The notes under the pieces: model-generated | The model's input: the letters and a program-made list of their open reading frames with translations, nothing else | Told to the model about the DNA's origin: nothing | Databases searched by the model: none | In this document: positions 50,074 to 59,142 of the stretch, in pieces | How the letters are laid out: every line of letters begins with the position of its first letter | How positions within the stretch are numbered: the first letter of the stretch is position 1 | Made by a program: the position numbers and the translations under genes | Source of the DNA: Siphonodentalium dalli | Lineage: Eukaryota; Mollusca; Scaphopoda; Gadilida; Siphonodentaliidae | NCBI GenBank assembly: GCA_032622095.1 | Contig: CP136066.1 | Coordinates: forward strand, 8,147,784 to 8,211,783 | DNA length: 64,000 nt | Reading direction: 5' to 3'

Positions 50074-50824
50074 ATGTCGAACATCAGATCATTACTCGGT
50101 ATAACTCACCTATATCAGTCTGAACTAAACCCAGACATTATCGTCGCTATCGACCTTTTCAACCTCAGAAGAATAAGTCCACGTTGACTATAACATGCAG
50201 TTAATCTATTAGCTTTAAGGCTGAATATACATGATTTTTCACGACAACACTAGAAGTATAGCCAAAACTGATTCAAACTGAAACACCCACGTTGAAAAGC
50301 TTCACACAGCATCAGGCCAACTTGAACGGTCACAGGCAGCATATCGCATGATCACGATGTGTTATGTCGACCTAATTGTGTCGATCCATGCAAAGTCCAC
50401 TTTTCACGACTATTCTTTCCGCGCTATTAATTTCAAGCACAATATCAACAAAGGGTAACTTTTCTCGTGCAAATAATCTACTTGCCCATGTCGACTGGGA
50501 TTACCTCATAACAAGTGCACCTGGTGTGAACACAGCTGTCAATAACTTTCAACTAGAATTCCTGTCCATAATGGAGAAAACAATTCCACAATCATACGTT
50601 ACAGTAAGAACCTCCGACAAAATTTGGTTCAATTCGGACATCTGTTTTGAGATACGAAAACGTGACAGAGTGAGGAAAAAAGCCATGAAGGCGAATAACC
50701 CTGATGTCTGGATAAAATACAAAAACATAAGGAACAAAGCCAATAACATGAAGAAGCACGCGAAAATCAAATTTGAAGAAAATGTAGAAGAACGAATAAG
50801 AGAAGCATCTAACCCACGAGACTT
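50074..50824 (+). pseudogene. LINE ORF2 5' part: endonuclease remnant and linker
   Basis: A short piece at 50074-50170 (MSNIRSLLGITHLYQSELNP, then DIIVAI) resembles the N terminus of an AP-type endonuclease. Most of the domain is deleted. Reading resumes around 50350 with a DHD-like end and runs open from 50376 to 50957. That frame carries the basic, lysine-rich linker (KRDRVRKKAMKANNPDVWIK, RDFWRIIHYILNKK) that precedes the RT in this class. Confidence 0.7.
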
Positions 50825-52378
50825 TTGGAGAATAATACATTACATACTAAACAAGAAACGAGCAAAAAACATCCCCCACTATACAGTTCTTTCGGCACTA
50901 TCTCTGCCAATAGTAAGACATATGCAATTGATGATGTCGAGAAATCAAAAGATTTAAACGAAAGCTTTATTGCGTATTCTACCATTAATGATACCCATCA
51001 TAACTTGCCTCGTTTTCCGAATCGTACTGCAAACACCATGCCAGATTTGGTTTTCACAGAATCAGAGATTCAATCAGCCATCAAATCTTTTAAACTTAAC
51101 AAAGCCCGTGGGCATGATGGGATTAGTGTTAGAATCAATAGCTCACCCACTGGTCCTTCTATTCGGGAAATCTATTAACTCAGAGAAATTCCCAGAGTCC
51201 TGGAAAGCAGCAAACGTGATCCCGATTTTCAAAAAAGACGATCCCGCGGACGCCAAAAATTACCAACCAATTTCCCTTCTACCATGTGTGGCTAAAACTT
51301 TTGAGAAAGTGGTTTTGAAACAGATTAGTAAATTTTTCATTAAAAATGAACTTTTGTATTTCCATCAATCAGGCTTTCTCACAGGTCACAGTACAACATA
51401 CCAACTATTTGACCTATATCACAACCTGTGCCAATCACTTGACAAAGGACTATTTACATGTTCAATATTCTGTGATATTTCCAAAGCATTGGAAAGGGTT
51501 TGGCACAGGGGATTGATACACAAATTAAATGCTTATGGATTGGAAGAAAATATTTTAAATTGGATAGTAAACTATCTAGAAAATCGGACTCAAAGGGTCC
51601 TAATGATACATTTTCAAAATATGAGGTCATCCCAGCGGGAGTTCCACAGGGGTTAATTCTGTGTCCGTTTTTGTTCTTAGTCTATATAAATGATTTAGCC
51701 GACGGTATTGAATCAATAACCTGAATGTATGCCGACGACACATGCCTCACGAACAGTCACTTTGATCTTATTATACTTGACCATACTATGAACAGCGATT
51801 TAGACAAATTTACAGCTTTGTCCCTAAACAGGCTGGTCAGCTTCAACCCAACAAAAACAGTTGGCATGTCCTTTTCATTTGTTGCGCCCTCAACAGTGAA
51901 ACCAAACCTCAATTTCGTAGGAAATTCAATCGACTTCGTGGACAAGCATATACACTTAGGCCTGGAACTCCAATCAAATCTCAAATGGAATGCACACATT
52001 GAAGGGTCTGTCAAAAGAATTGCCTCGCGCCTGTCTCAACTCCGACGGATTCAATATCATCTTAACCGGAAAACCATTGAAATTATTTACAAAACATATA
52101 TTGCACCCTTATTTGATTATTCAGACGCCGTTTGGGACAATGCTTCAAAATATATGTTAGAGAAGCTTGACTGGCTTCATATCGACGCTGGACGGATAGT
52201 CAGCGGTATCATCCGTTCTGCTTCGGACAACACGGTATTACAGGAGGTTGGATGGCCCTCACTCAACAAACGACGTCAACTACATAAATTGCAGGCACTC
52301 TATAAAATAATCAATAATTTAGCCCCCTCTTATCTAGCCAATACACTTCCCCAGATCACACGAAGTTGCATGTTATAA
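50825..52378 (+). pseudogene. LINE ORF2 reverse transcriptase, disrupted
   Basis: RT motifs appear in order across shifted frames: KARGHDGIS (about 51105), YQPISLLPCVAKTFEKVV (about 51262), QSGFLTGHSTTYQL (about 51367), motif A CDISKALERVWH with its Asp kept (about 51472), motif B VPQGLILCPFLFLVYINDL (about 51641), motif C MYADDTCL (51725), and HLGLELQSNLKWNAHI plus the thumb region to 52378. Frameshifts lie near 51150 and 51620, and a TGA stands directly before the YADD box. The DNA-synthesis function is lost. Confidence 0.88.
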
Positions 52379-52399
52379 TTGGAGACGCCCCGGTAAATT

Positions 52400-52852
52400 G
52401 TATTCATACTATTGCAATACTGAACACTTCAAACAGTCAATTTTCCAGCGATGGTCATAGAATGGAATAAGCTTCCAAAAGTAATCACCGATGATGAATA
52501 ATTTTCTACCTTTAAAACCAACTTGTACCATATAGATCCCACACTCAGCCCCCCCCCCCCTCCGCTGGACGCATAAAATACAACATTTATCATTGTCGCA
52601 TACGTAATTTTTGCAGTGAACTCAGATGTGATATGCAATTATATCGCTGACAGCCCCGCATGCTCATGTGGAAATCGATCTGAAGACGCCTATCACTATT
52701 TCTGCATGTGTCCATTGTACCAACGTGAGCGCTCGGCTTTCTTTGAGAAACTAACCCGCGAAAATATCAAAATGAGCAATATTTCAGCACTCATGTGTGG
52801 AATACCTTATATCTCGTCCCAAAAAAATATGAAACTATTTTCCATCACATAG
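52400..52852 (+). pseudogene. LINE ORF2 C-terminal cysteine-rich segment
   Basis: After the RT, WNKLP-type text (about 52463) and then an open frame 52616-52852 with CSCGNRSEDAYHYFCMCPLY carry a C-x-C...H...C zinc-knuckle-like pattern followed by QRERSAFF. This matches the C-terminal tail of many invertebrate LINEs. It is separated from the RT by stops. Confidence 0.7.
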
Positions 52853-52860
52853 CAATATAT

Positions 52861-54160
52861 TGCAGCGACTAAGCGTTTCGACCCCAAATGATTATATATA
52901 TTTTATTTGCGAATCTATACTTTAAAAACAATTGCTTCCGGAATTTCAAATTTTACCTCACAAGTGGTCAAACCTCCCATTCAAACATCTCATTCTGATT
53001 TATTATCTGAATTACCTTCCAGAGCACAACAATAACAAAAATAGAAAACAAATCAAGTGTACCATTATATTTTATAGCCAACATATAAGTACTAAGAATA
53101 GATAATATATTGGCACTTGTCAATCATACCAAAATTCATAAAGTAGTGACATTCTTTAAATACAAAGTTTCTCACAGCTAAGAAACAACCTCATGTCTGA
53201 TCATCTCTGGAAGGCGCTACACACTATATCTCTCATAACTTATCACCATGTAAATACGGTTGTACCGTCATCTTGATCACATGTGTGTTATTATATTGTA
53301 TTAGGAGAGGTGCTTCATAAGTTGCAAAAACTTTGTGCCCCAATCCCTTTTGTATATTATGCAAATAAAATATGTTTCAAGTCAAGTATAGAGTCGTTCA
53401 TGAGATCGTTGGTACCGACAATTCAAAAGGTAATAATATCATTTGTATTTTGTAGCGCAAACTACCTTTCTGCGAACATTCTGTAACCCAAAAAGGCGCA
53501 TTGGCTTTAATTATCAGTTCCTCACAGGTGAACATTGGTCAGTTTTGACACGCTCCAGATTACTTTTCTTTAAATATGGGTGGTCACCGAGAGCAATATG
53601 ACATTAGTTTATGCCTATATTCGCCAATTATCAATGAATAGTAACTTACATTTAACAATTGTTCACGAATTACAGGAAATTATTTCATAACTCACTTTGG
53701 TATGCCGAAATATATTATTTAGTTTAGTTAACCTATTTTGTGTGAGTGATTGCTAACATGTTGATATTCTGACACCAAGCCAAAACCCCCATGTCGCAAA
53801 GTCCCTGGGGTTTGATTTGAACGTCAAGATCATTTTAGAACCATTTGAACAGTTTGAATTTAATGGATTGGGAATGCACATGGGAACTCTATTATATGGT
53901 GTACACTTCACACACGACCCTCTAACGACAACCCCTGTGCTATTTCATGTGCCAATCTTATAGTGGACATTCGTGTGGACCTGAACGTCTGTAGTAATTT
54001 CAACCCATAGAGACCCCCCACACAGACTGCAGCAGACGATACTGTGAAGTGAATGCTTCCGTCGGAGTGAGACTCCATTTGAGTTAAACATTAAACTTTA
54101 TATATAGCTCGGGTTTCAGTCATTTGACGGCGGGAGCCGCGCTGTTGCAACATTACAGAT
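52861..54160. other. Noncoding tract
   Basis: No gene or strong repeat seen. Confidence 0.45.
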
Positions 54161-54336
54161 CCTATGCCAGTGCATGATATTAAATAGGCGAGTCTCCCGC
54201 AGGGATCCTCGCATATATAAGAGAATGCACTGGCTTACAAGATGAGTGTAAATATTGTTAGGCCAATATATTTTCTTATATATGTGAGGCGCCCTATGGA
54301 AGACTCGCATACATAAGATAATGCATTGACACAGGG
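54161..54336. mobile_element. Double-hairpin element, copy 2 (diverged, short)
   Basis: CCTATGCCAGTGCATGATAT to GCATTGACACAGGG. Both hairpins are present but eroded (CTCCCGCAGGGATCC loop), and the spacer is short. Confidence 0.8.
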
Positions 54337-55025
54337 TTTTCACAGAATTGCAGGAAGGTCAGGACAGTCATGGACGTCATGGGTTGTAGTATTTGAAGCA
54401 CACTGTAGTATATAATCACCGGACTTATTTAAACATAAAATAATAGCAACCACCAAGGGTACTTATATATAAAGCAGGTGAATGACGTCATATTAATTGT
54501 TCTATATCCATCAGTGATTTTTCAAGATCGCGGGTATAGATTTTGGAGAAATTGTCACGTGACTTCCGGTTAGCAATCGTGTGGATATTGCAAAACAAAC
54601 GCGGAATTGGAAATGAATCATCGCGATAAAAATGAAAGTAACTACTTCAGAACTTACGAAGAATTCACATGTGATTTAAGTCTATTAATTTCATTTAGAC
54701 CAATTAAAAATTAAGAATGACGATAATCCAGATGAGATTTTACTATCCACGACACGTCTTGTCAATTTGGCATGTCGTCTCCGTCGTGACCACTGCATGT
54801 TGTTACATAAATTATTCTTAGCGTTATGTCGCCGAAAAAAGGCAAATGTGAGGCACATCATGTGTGGTTGCTCCACTACGTGTCACGTACGATTCATATT
54901 ATCAAAGACCAATCGAGTCGTGTTTAAGAATACCATCTTATTCCTGTGACGATCATTGAGCTATGAGTGGCTCGATAGTCTAATCAGGCTTCGATACGAT
55001 AAGATAAGATACGTTTTAATGGTCT
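54337..55025. other. Noncoding tract
   Basis: No gene seen; a short self-similar stretch CGATACGATAAGATAAGATACG lies at 54991-55012. Confidence 0.4.
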
Positions 55026-55425
55026 TTAACCCTTTACCCAACAGAAGGGGCCTGTGCCAATGCATTCTCTTATATATGCGAGTCGACCATAGGTCGCCTC
55101 GCATATATAAGAGAATGCATTGGCTTAACACATTAAAAATTATAAAATTGTTAAAGAATGTAAGAAAAAATGGTAAAAAGTGTTAAAAAAAGATTTTTTT
55201 TAGGCCAATGCATTCTCTTATAAATGCGAGGCGACCTATGGTCGACTCGCATATATAAGAGAATGCATTGGCACAGGGCATAACTGTAACTATCACAATG
55301 TGGTCAATGAGCCGGTTCCAATGATATCCATATTTGTATGGTTTTATTGAGACAGACCGAAGATATTTTAGGCTGTTGAAGCTTTATTTGGCCGGTTTTG
55401 GCCGGTTTGTTGGGTAAAGGGTTAA
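55026..55425. mobile_element. 400-bp TTAA-flanked element with TIR CCCTTTACCCAACA
   Basis: TTAACCCTTTACCCAACA at 55026 and TGTTGGGTAAAGGGTTAA ending at 55425 are perfect inverted repeats including TTAA on both sides. Insertion at TTAA with CCC-starting termini is the piggyBac signature; no transposase is present, so it is a nonautonomous element. It contains the double-hairpin element copy 3 near its left end and a further noncoding 150 bp. Confidence 0.82.
55050..55278. mobile_element. Double-hairpin element, copy 3 (nested)
   Basis: Two near-perfect palindromes with GCCAATGCATTCTCTTATAT stems and GTCGACCATAGGTCGC loops, facing each other across a short A/T-rich spacer. The copy is almost identical to the one at 35323-35692 except for a shorter spacer, so it moved recently. 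It is inserted within the TTAA element at 55026-55425, 20 bp from that element's left end. Confidence 0.86.
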
Positions 55426-55916
55426 GCCATATATTGGTGTAGGATAACCTACATGTATAGATAACAATAAACAGGATGACATGGTATATATGTGATACAC
55501 ATGTAACAAGTAACAGATTAATAGAAATTGTAAAGATGCACGATATCAAATTATTGATTTATTACTGGACATAGGTCACCAGCGGAAAGATGTGATGTAC
55601 CAAATGGTATATTGCCACTTCCTCAGTCGACCAATGCCCAGCATGAGTATGGCGTTTATACAGGGTATGAGACTGTAAAGGAGTTGTCCGGCACTAACAG
55701 GTGACCAAAAGCCATCGGGATAGCATAAAACAGTCCTAGGTCCATTTATTTCCATTATAGTACTCAAATGGAGTCAAGCCACACGAGATACCGGAAGACA
55801 CCCATACGCTTCCTGCCATCACAAACCACTGGATTAAAAATATATTATGTTTGATTTAACAATGAAATGCATATGGTCAGTTGAAATTGAAGTCACGATA
55901 GGTGACAGTGAGCTAA
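55426..55916. other. Noncoding tract left of the virus-like cassette
   Basis: No gene recognised. Confidence 0.4.
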
Positions 55917-56048
55917 ACAGCAAGTATTCCACTAGAAGTTAAAAAACACTGGAGAGATATATCGAATAAAATAGGAGAGAGGGTGTCATTGACTACTGAT
56001 GATATGAACAGCATTCACAAAGTGCTTCAAATGCGAATCCCAAACTAA
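55917..56048 (+). pseudogene. Short unrecognised coding-like frame
   Basis: Forty-three open codons with protein-like composition (VKKHWRDISNKIGERVSLTT, then DDMNSIHKVLQMRIPN), ending at TAA within the first bases of the direct repeat at 56044. It has no start except an internal ATG. It may be a remnant of an element gene or a chance frame. I do not recognise it. Confidence 0.25.
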
Positions 56049-56100
56049 GTCTCCATTGTAACACATCGAATCTTAATACTGATTATAGGCTGCTTAATTT
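56044..56100 (+). repeat. 57-bp direct repeat, left copy
   Basis: ACTAAGTCTCCATTGTAACA through CTGATTATAGGCTGCTTAATTT; the other copy is at 56523-56579, with about 8 differences. Confidence 0.9.
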
Positions 56101-56522
56101 TATATGTTAACCAGTACAGGTAAGTGGGTGCCTGACAAGGTAACACATCTGCCCGGGTCAAAGAAATTCACACACAGCCCTCCGGAATGACATCAACAAG
56201 TCAGAAGAGAGCACTGGCTGACGGACCTTATGGCCTTTCCGTTTGTCAACATAAATAGAGTGAAAGAAATAATGGCTTACAACCTATCCGTCATATAATT
56301 TCCCCACATAATGAAGGTGGTGCACAAATGTATGGATGTCAAAAGAAAGGGGAGGTTGTCTGCTAAAGGCATATTAAAGAAGATTCGATGCTAAATTTGA
56401 TGATGACCAAGGTCCCCTGTTTCTCGCAGACAAATTGCTCCTCGTTCTGATGACATGAATGTTGAGGTGGAAGCTGGACCCTGGAGCGGTTTATTAGACT
56501 TTTGAAAATAATTTTAGAACGT

Positions 56523-56579
56523 ACTAAGTCTCCATTGTAACACACTGAATCTAAAGTCTGATTATATGCTGCTTAATTT
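56523..56579 (+). repeat. 57-bp direct repeat, right copy
   Basis: ACTAAGTCTCCATTGTAACA through CTGATTATATGCTGCTTAATTT. The copy lies 316 bp before the first ORF of the virus-like cassette, so it may mark the element's left boundary or an internal terminal-repeat remnant. Confidence 0.9.
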
Positions 56580-56817
56580 GCACCGCTAAATGACGTGTGC
56601 TAATGATCGATATATAGTAGAATATCTTGTTATAAATCTGTGTGTTATTCTTCAGTATGAGATATTTGATGATACCGGGCCCGTTTGGCTGCATTTCAGG
56701 AACGATAACTCTATCCGACCTACATTCTCTGCAGTACTACCGTTGGTGTTTGACCTATATTCTCCGCCCACGCGTCGGTCTATGATCCCCATTAGCATAT
56801 TATTATTTAGATACGGT

Positions 56818-56825
56818 GTATATAT
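56818..56825 (+). promoter_or_regulatory. TATA-like box upstream of the membrane ORF
   Basis: GTATATAT in GTGTATATATCAG, about 70 bp before ATG 56895. Weak evidence in AT-rich DNA. Confidence 0.3.
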
Positions 56826-56894
56826 CAGTGTATTATCTATGTCACGTGATATCGTTATAAGGGTTTTGAATGTACTATTTTATAATAATTTATT

Positions 56895-57125
56895 ATGGAG
56901 AGTGATGGTTCTTCAGAAAAGTGGTATTGGCTCGGCCAGAAAGTACCTAGATCCGAGATTGTATATTTCTGTCAAATTATTATTATTTATACGATAGTAA
57001 TCACATCTATCGTTAATTTGTCAATAGGTCACGAGGCCTCGACATTATGGACGAGTCTATTGAGTTCGTCTGTTGGGTACCTGCTTCCGGCCCCTACTAT
57101 AAATAGAAGAAGCGTCGTGGTATAA
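56895..57125 (+). CDS. Small two-helix membrane protein of the virus-like element
   Basis: 76 codons. Residues 1-21 are polar (MESDGSSEKWYWLGQKVPRS). Residues 22-44 form a hydrophobic helix (IVYFCQIIIIYTIVITSIVN). Residues 51-67 form a second (LWTSLLSSSVGYLLPAP), ending in a proline-bearing turn and a basic tail. I recall similar short two-helix proteins beside F54H12.2-type capsid genes in other invertebrate genomes, but I cannot confirm it here; the role (virion membrane or host membrane) is unknown. The stop codon lies inside the TATAAAAG box of the next gene, 31 bp before its ATG. The start is the first ATG of the frame; a different overlapping frame (56590-56997) covers the same DNA and is less convincing. 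Confidence 0.55.
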   Translation: MESDGSSEKWYWLGQKVPRSEIVYFCQIIIIYTIVITSIVNLSIGHEASTLWTSLLSSSVGYLLPAPTINRRSVVV

Positions 57126-57128
57126 AAG
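57121..57128 (+). promoter_or_regulatory. TATA box TATAAAAG upstream of the TBP-like gene
   Basis: A perfect TATAAAAG at 57121-57128, its start 36 bp before ATG 57157. A start site about 30 bp downstream would give a leader of only a few bases. It overlaps the stop codon of the membrane ORF. Position and quality favour a real core promoter. Confidence 0.5.
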
Positions 57129-57156
57129 GTAATGTGTATATCATAATGTTGTCACT

Positions 57157-57669
57157 ATGGTACGCGTAACTAATGTAGTATGTTCCAGTCAGTTAGGATG
57201 TCCTGTGGATGTGATATATTTGGCTAATGCACTACGTAACGTCGTATGTAAGAGGGGTTTCTTAATTTGGAGGAATCGTTCTATAGGCGGATCATGCTGG
57301 CTCTATAAGACGGGTAAACTTATGTGTGCGGGAGCCGCTAGTCACGCGGAAGATGGAATTCGAAGACTGCGAAAGTATGCCAGAATAATTCAAAAGATCG
57401 GATACCCAGTATGCCTGTCCAGAGTTCGTATAATTACCATGTCAGCCGTTCATAAATGCAGCCCATTATCATTAAGGTTATTGGTCGAATATCTCGGTGG
57501 TAACTATTATCCAGAAATTTTTCCTGCTGTGACATTCTACACTGAGGGTATCCACTTCGCTTGTCACCTGAGTGGATCTATTTTAATAACGGGTATAAAG
57601 AATCAACGACAGATCGTACGTGAGGTGCTACCGAAAATTCTAGAACTCGAAATCTGCAGTAATGGATGA
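57157..57669 (+). CDS. TATA-box-binding-protein-like protein (TBP fold) in a virus-like element
   Basis: 170 residues, the size of a bare TBP core without the N-terminal domain. Two TBP repeats can be traced. Repeat 1 (about 4-83) has TNVVCSSQLGCPVDV at its start, then CWLYKTGKLMCAGAAS and KYARIIQKIGYP, the latter almost identical to the eukaryotic TBP helix. Repeat 2 (about 90-165) has YYPEIFPAVTF, LSGSILITGIKN and a final helix. TBP binds and bends TATA DNA and recruits the transcription machinery. Some positions that hold DNA-kinking phenylalanines in cellular TBP appear changed (Tyr50 in repeat 1; His137 in repeat 2), so binding may differ. The frame overlaps the integrase start by 8 bp, placing it inside the cassette. 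It has no introns, unlike typical animal TBP genes. A captured host retrocopy or a viral TBP are both possible. Confidence 0.78.
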   Translation: MVRVTNVVCSSQLGCPVDVIYLANALRNVVCKRGFLIWRNRSIGGSCWLYKTGKLMCAGAASHAEDGIRRLRKYARIIQKIGYPVCLSRVRIITMSAVHKCSPLSLRLLVEYLGGNYYPEIFPAVTFYTEGIHFACHLSGSILITGIKNQRQIVREVLPKILELEICSNG

Positions 57670-58735
57670 ATATCTACATTCTCTGTATTATGACCCGAGT
57701 AAACCAGGTAGTTTCGGAGGAGTTGAAAAACTATATCAGGCTGTTAAAGCTGAAGGATCACACGTTATCAGCAGGAAGAAAATTCGAGATTGGTTCAGTT
57801 CTCAAGAGACCTATACGCTAATTAAACCATCTAGACACAAATTTCCTAGAAGTAGAGTCGTGGTTGAAGGCTTAGACTCGTTGTGGGACTGTGATTTGGC
57901 AGACTTGACTGCTTCAGGAAGTCGTTATAAATACATTTTGGTTATAATCGATGTATTTTCAAGATACGCTTGGTGTCGTGCCTTGATAAAGAAAGATGCG
58001 AAACACGTAAGTGAAGCTTTCGAAGATGTGTTTCTTCACGAAACACGTAGACCATCCATACTGAGAACGGACAAGGGGACGGACTTTAATTCAAGACCCG
58101 TTCAGAGGTTATTCAAGCGGGAAGGAATCAAATACCTGTCAACCGAAAATGAAACTAAAGCCAATTACGCGGAGAGATTAATAAAGACCCTGAAGACGAG
58201 GTTATATAGATATCTCGTTCACAATAGTATTCAAGAATATTCCAGTGTATTGCAGGATATTGTGGAAAGCTACAATAACACGGTACACCGTTCCACCGGT
58301 TACACACCGACGTCAGTTAATAAAGGCAACGAATCTGAGGTGCGCTATCAACAGAAACTACTTCTTCGAGAGGGTAGTGTCAAATTAAAAAAGTACGAGT
58401 TCAAGGTCGGTGACAGAGTGAGGATATCACACATCAAAGGAGTTTATGACAAAGAATTTTATAAGAAGTGGACGGGTGAAATTTTCACGGTGGTACTGCG
58501 ATATAGAAGAGGAGGTGTGAACGTTTACAAGTTGAAAGATTGGGACGAGGAAGAAGTCACAGGCTCATTTTACGCGCAAGAATTACAAGCAATTAAAGTG
58601 GACCCTGATGCAGTTTACAGAATCGAGAAAATACTAAAAAGGAGCGGGAACACAGTTTTAGTTCGTTGGCTGAATTGGGGTTCTAAATACGACTCTTGGA
58701 TATCGAGAACTGATCTAGTGAAATACGGAAAGTGA
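57662..58735 (+). CDS. Retroviral-type DDE integrase with C-terminal chromodomain
   Basis: 357 residues. The N-terminal region (1-65) is a helical, DNA-binding-like part. The rve catalytic core is about 70-215: first Asp in WDCDLADL (D78), the VIIDVFSRYAW strand, second catalytic Asp in LRTDKGTDF (D137), and Glu in NYAERLIKTLK (E171), giving D...D(33)E. VESYNNTVHRSTGYTP follows, typical of Polinton/Ty3-type integrases. An SH3-like part (KVGDRVRI, 249-256) and a chromodomain (about 317-355, VYRIEKILKR, VLVRWLNW, YDSWI) follow; the latter would bind methylated histone tails and guide insertion. There is no RT or protease beside it, which fits a Polinton-class element better than an LTR retrotransposon. 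The 5' end overlaps the TBP-like frame by 8 bp, and the TGA overlaps the next ATG by one base. Confidence 0.9.
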   Translation: MDEYLHSLYYDPSKPGSFGGVEKLYQAVKAEGSHVISRKKIRDWFSSQETYTLIKPSRHKFPRSRVVVEGLDSLWDCDLADLTASGSRYKYILVIIDVFSRYAWCRALIKKDAKHVSEAFEDVFLHETRRPSILRTDKGTDFNSRPVQRLFKREGIKYLSTENETKANYAERLIKTLKTRLYRYLVHNSIQEYSSVLQDIVESYNNTVHRSTGYTPTSVNKGNESEVRYQQKLLLREGSVKLKKYEFKVGDRVRISHIKGVYDKEFYKKWTGEIFTVVLRYRRGGVNVYKLKDWDEEEVTGSFYAQELQAIKVDPDAVYRIEKILKRSGNTVLVRWLNWGSKYDSWISRTDLVKYGK

Positions 58736-59142
58736 TGAGATTATACTTATCTAGCCGTCATAGTGACGATTCTTTTCCCGGAAATGAAGCGGGTGATTTC
58801 ACAACGCCACTACCCGCTGATTGGTTACTAGATTCACGATGGACGTGTTGCCTGGAACAATTTTCTATAAAACCCGAGGACCCGCATGACGTTATGTACG
58901 TATGTTGTGACGTATGCGAACATTCATTCGTTTATAATAAAATGGCACCCGTACTAAGAGTTATTTATAGAGGCAGTAAATCAACTTATAAGTACGGTAA
59001 GAGTCATGACGTGCGCGTTACTAGGACTGACCCGCAGTTTATAAGGGTATACGTCTTGGATGGTAATTTGGCGCCTATAAAAATTACTACTTCAGAGTAC
59101 ACGTTGAACTTTAGCCATAATGGGGACTCCGTACTATTATGA
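58735..59142 (+). CDS. Penton/minor-capsid-like protein of the virus-like element
   Basis: 135 residues from ATG 58735; the in-frame GTG just before it lies inside the integrase frame. The N terminus (LYLSSRHSDDSFPGNEAGDF, then TTPLPADW) and the later VMYVCCDVCEHS, APVLRVIYR and VYVLDGNLAPIKI segments follow the layout of a short beta-rich protein encoded next to F54H12.2-type capsid genes. By position it is interpreted as the penton (single jelly-roll) or minor capsid protein. The assignment comes from memory of the family and gene order and is not proven. The end overlaps the next ORF by 23 bp. Confidence 0.6.
   Translation: MRLYLSSRHSDDSFPGNEAGDFTTPLPADWLLDSRWTCCLEQFSIKPEDPHDVMYVCCDVCEHSFVYNKMAPVLRVIYRGSKSTYKYGKSHDVRVTRTDPQFIRVYVLDGNLAPIKITTSEYTLNFSHNGDSVLL
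59076..59083 (+). promoter_or_regulatory. TATA-like box inside the penton-like gene
   Basis: TATAAAAA lies 44 bp before ATG 59120. It is coding for the penton-like protein, so the match may be chance, but the spacing is compatible with an internal promoter for the two last genes. Confidence 0.3.

Larger units (their letters stand above)
47896..52860 (+). mobile_element. Degenerate non-LTR retrotransposon (LINE), CR1/Jockey-like group
   Basis: A two-ORF LINE on the plus strand: a coiled-coil ORF1, an endonuclease remnant, a reverse transcriptase, and a C-terminal cysteine-rich segment. It has frameshifts and stops in both ORFs and a large deletion in the endonuclease, so it is inactive. The 5' flank (about 47680-47895) contains CAAGATGGCG-type text and may be its 5' UTR. 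A poly(A) or simple tail is not clear at the 3' end. Clade assignment is by general resemblance; phylogeny is needed. Confidence 0.88.

Noticed and set aside
56590-56997. 135-codon frame overlapping the two-helix membrane ORF
   Set aside because: A different frame over the same DNA, no recognisable domain, and the alternative 56895 frame fits the gene array better. Kept only as a possibility.
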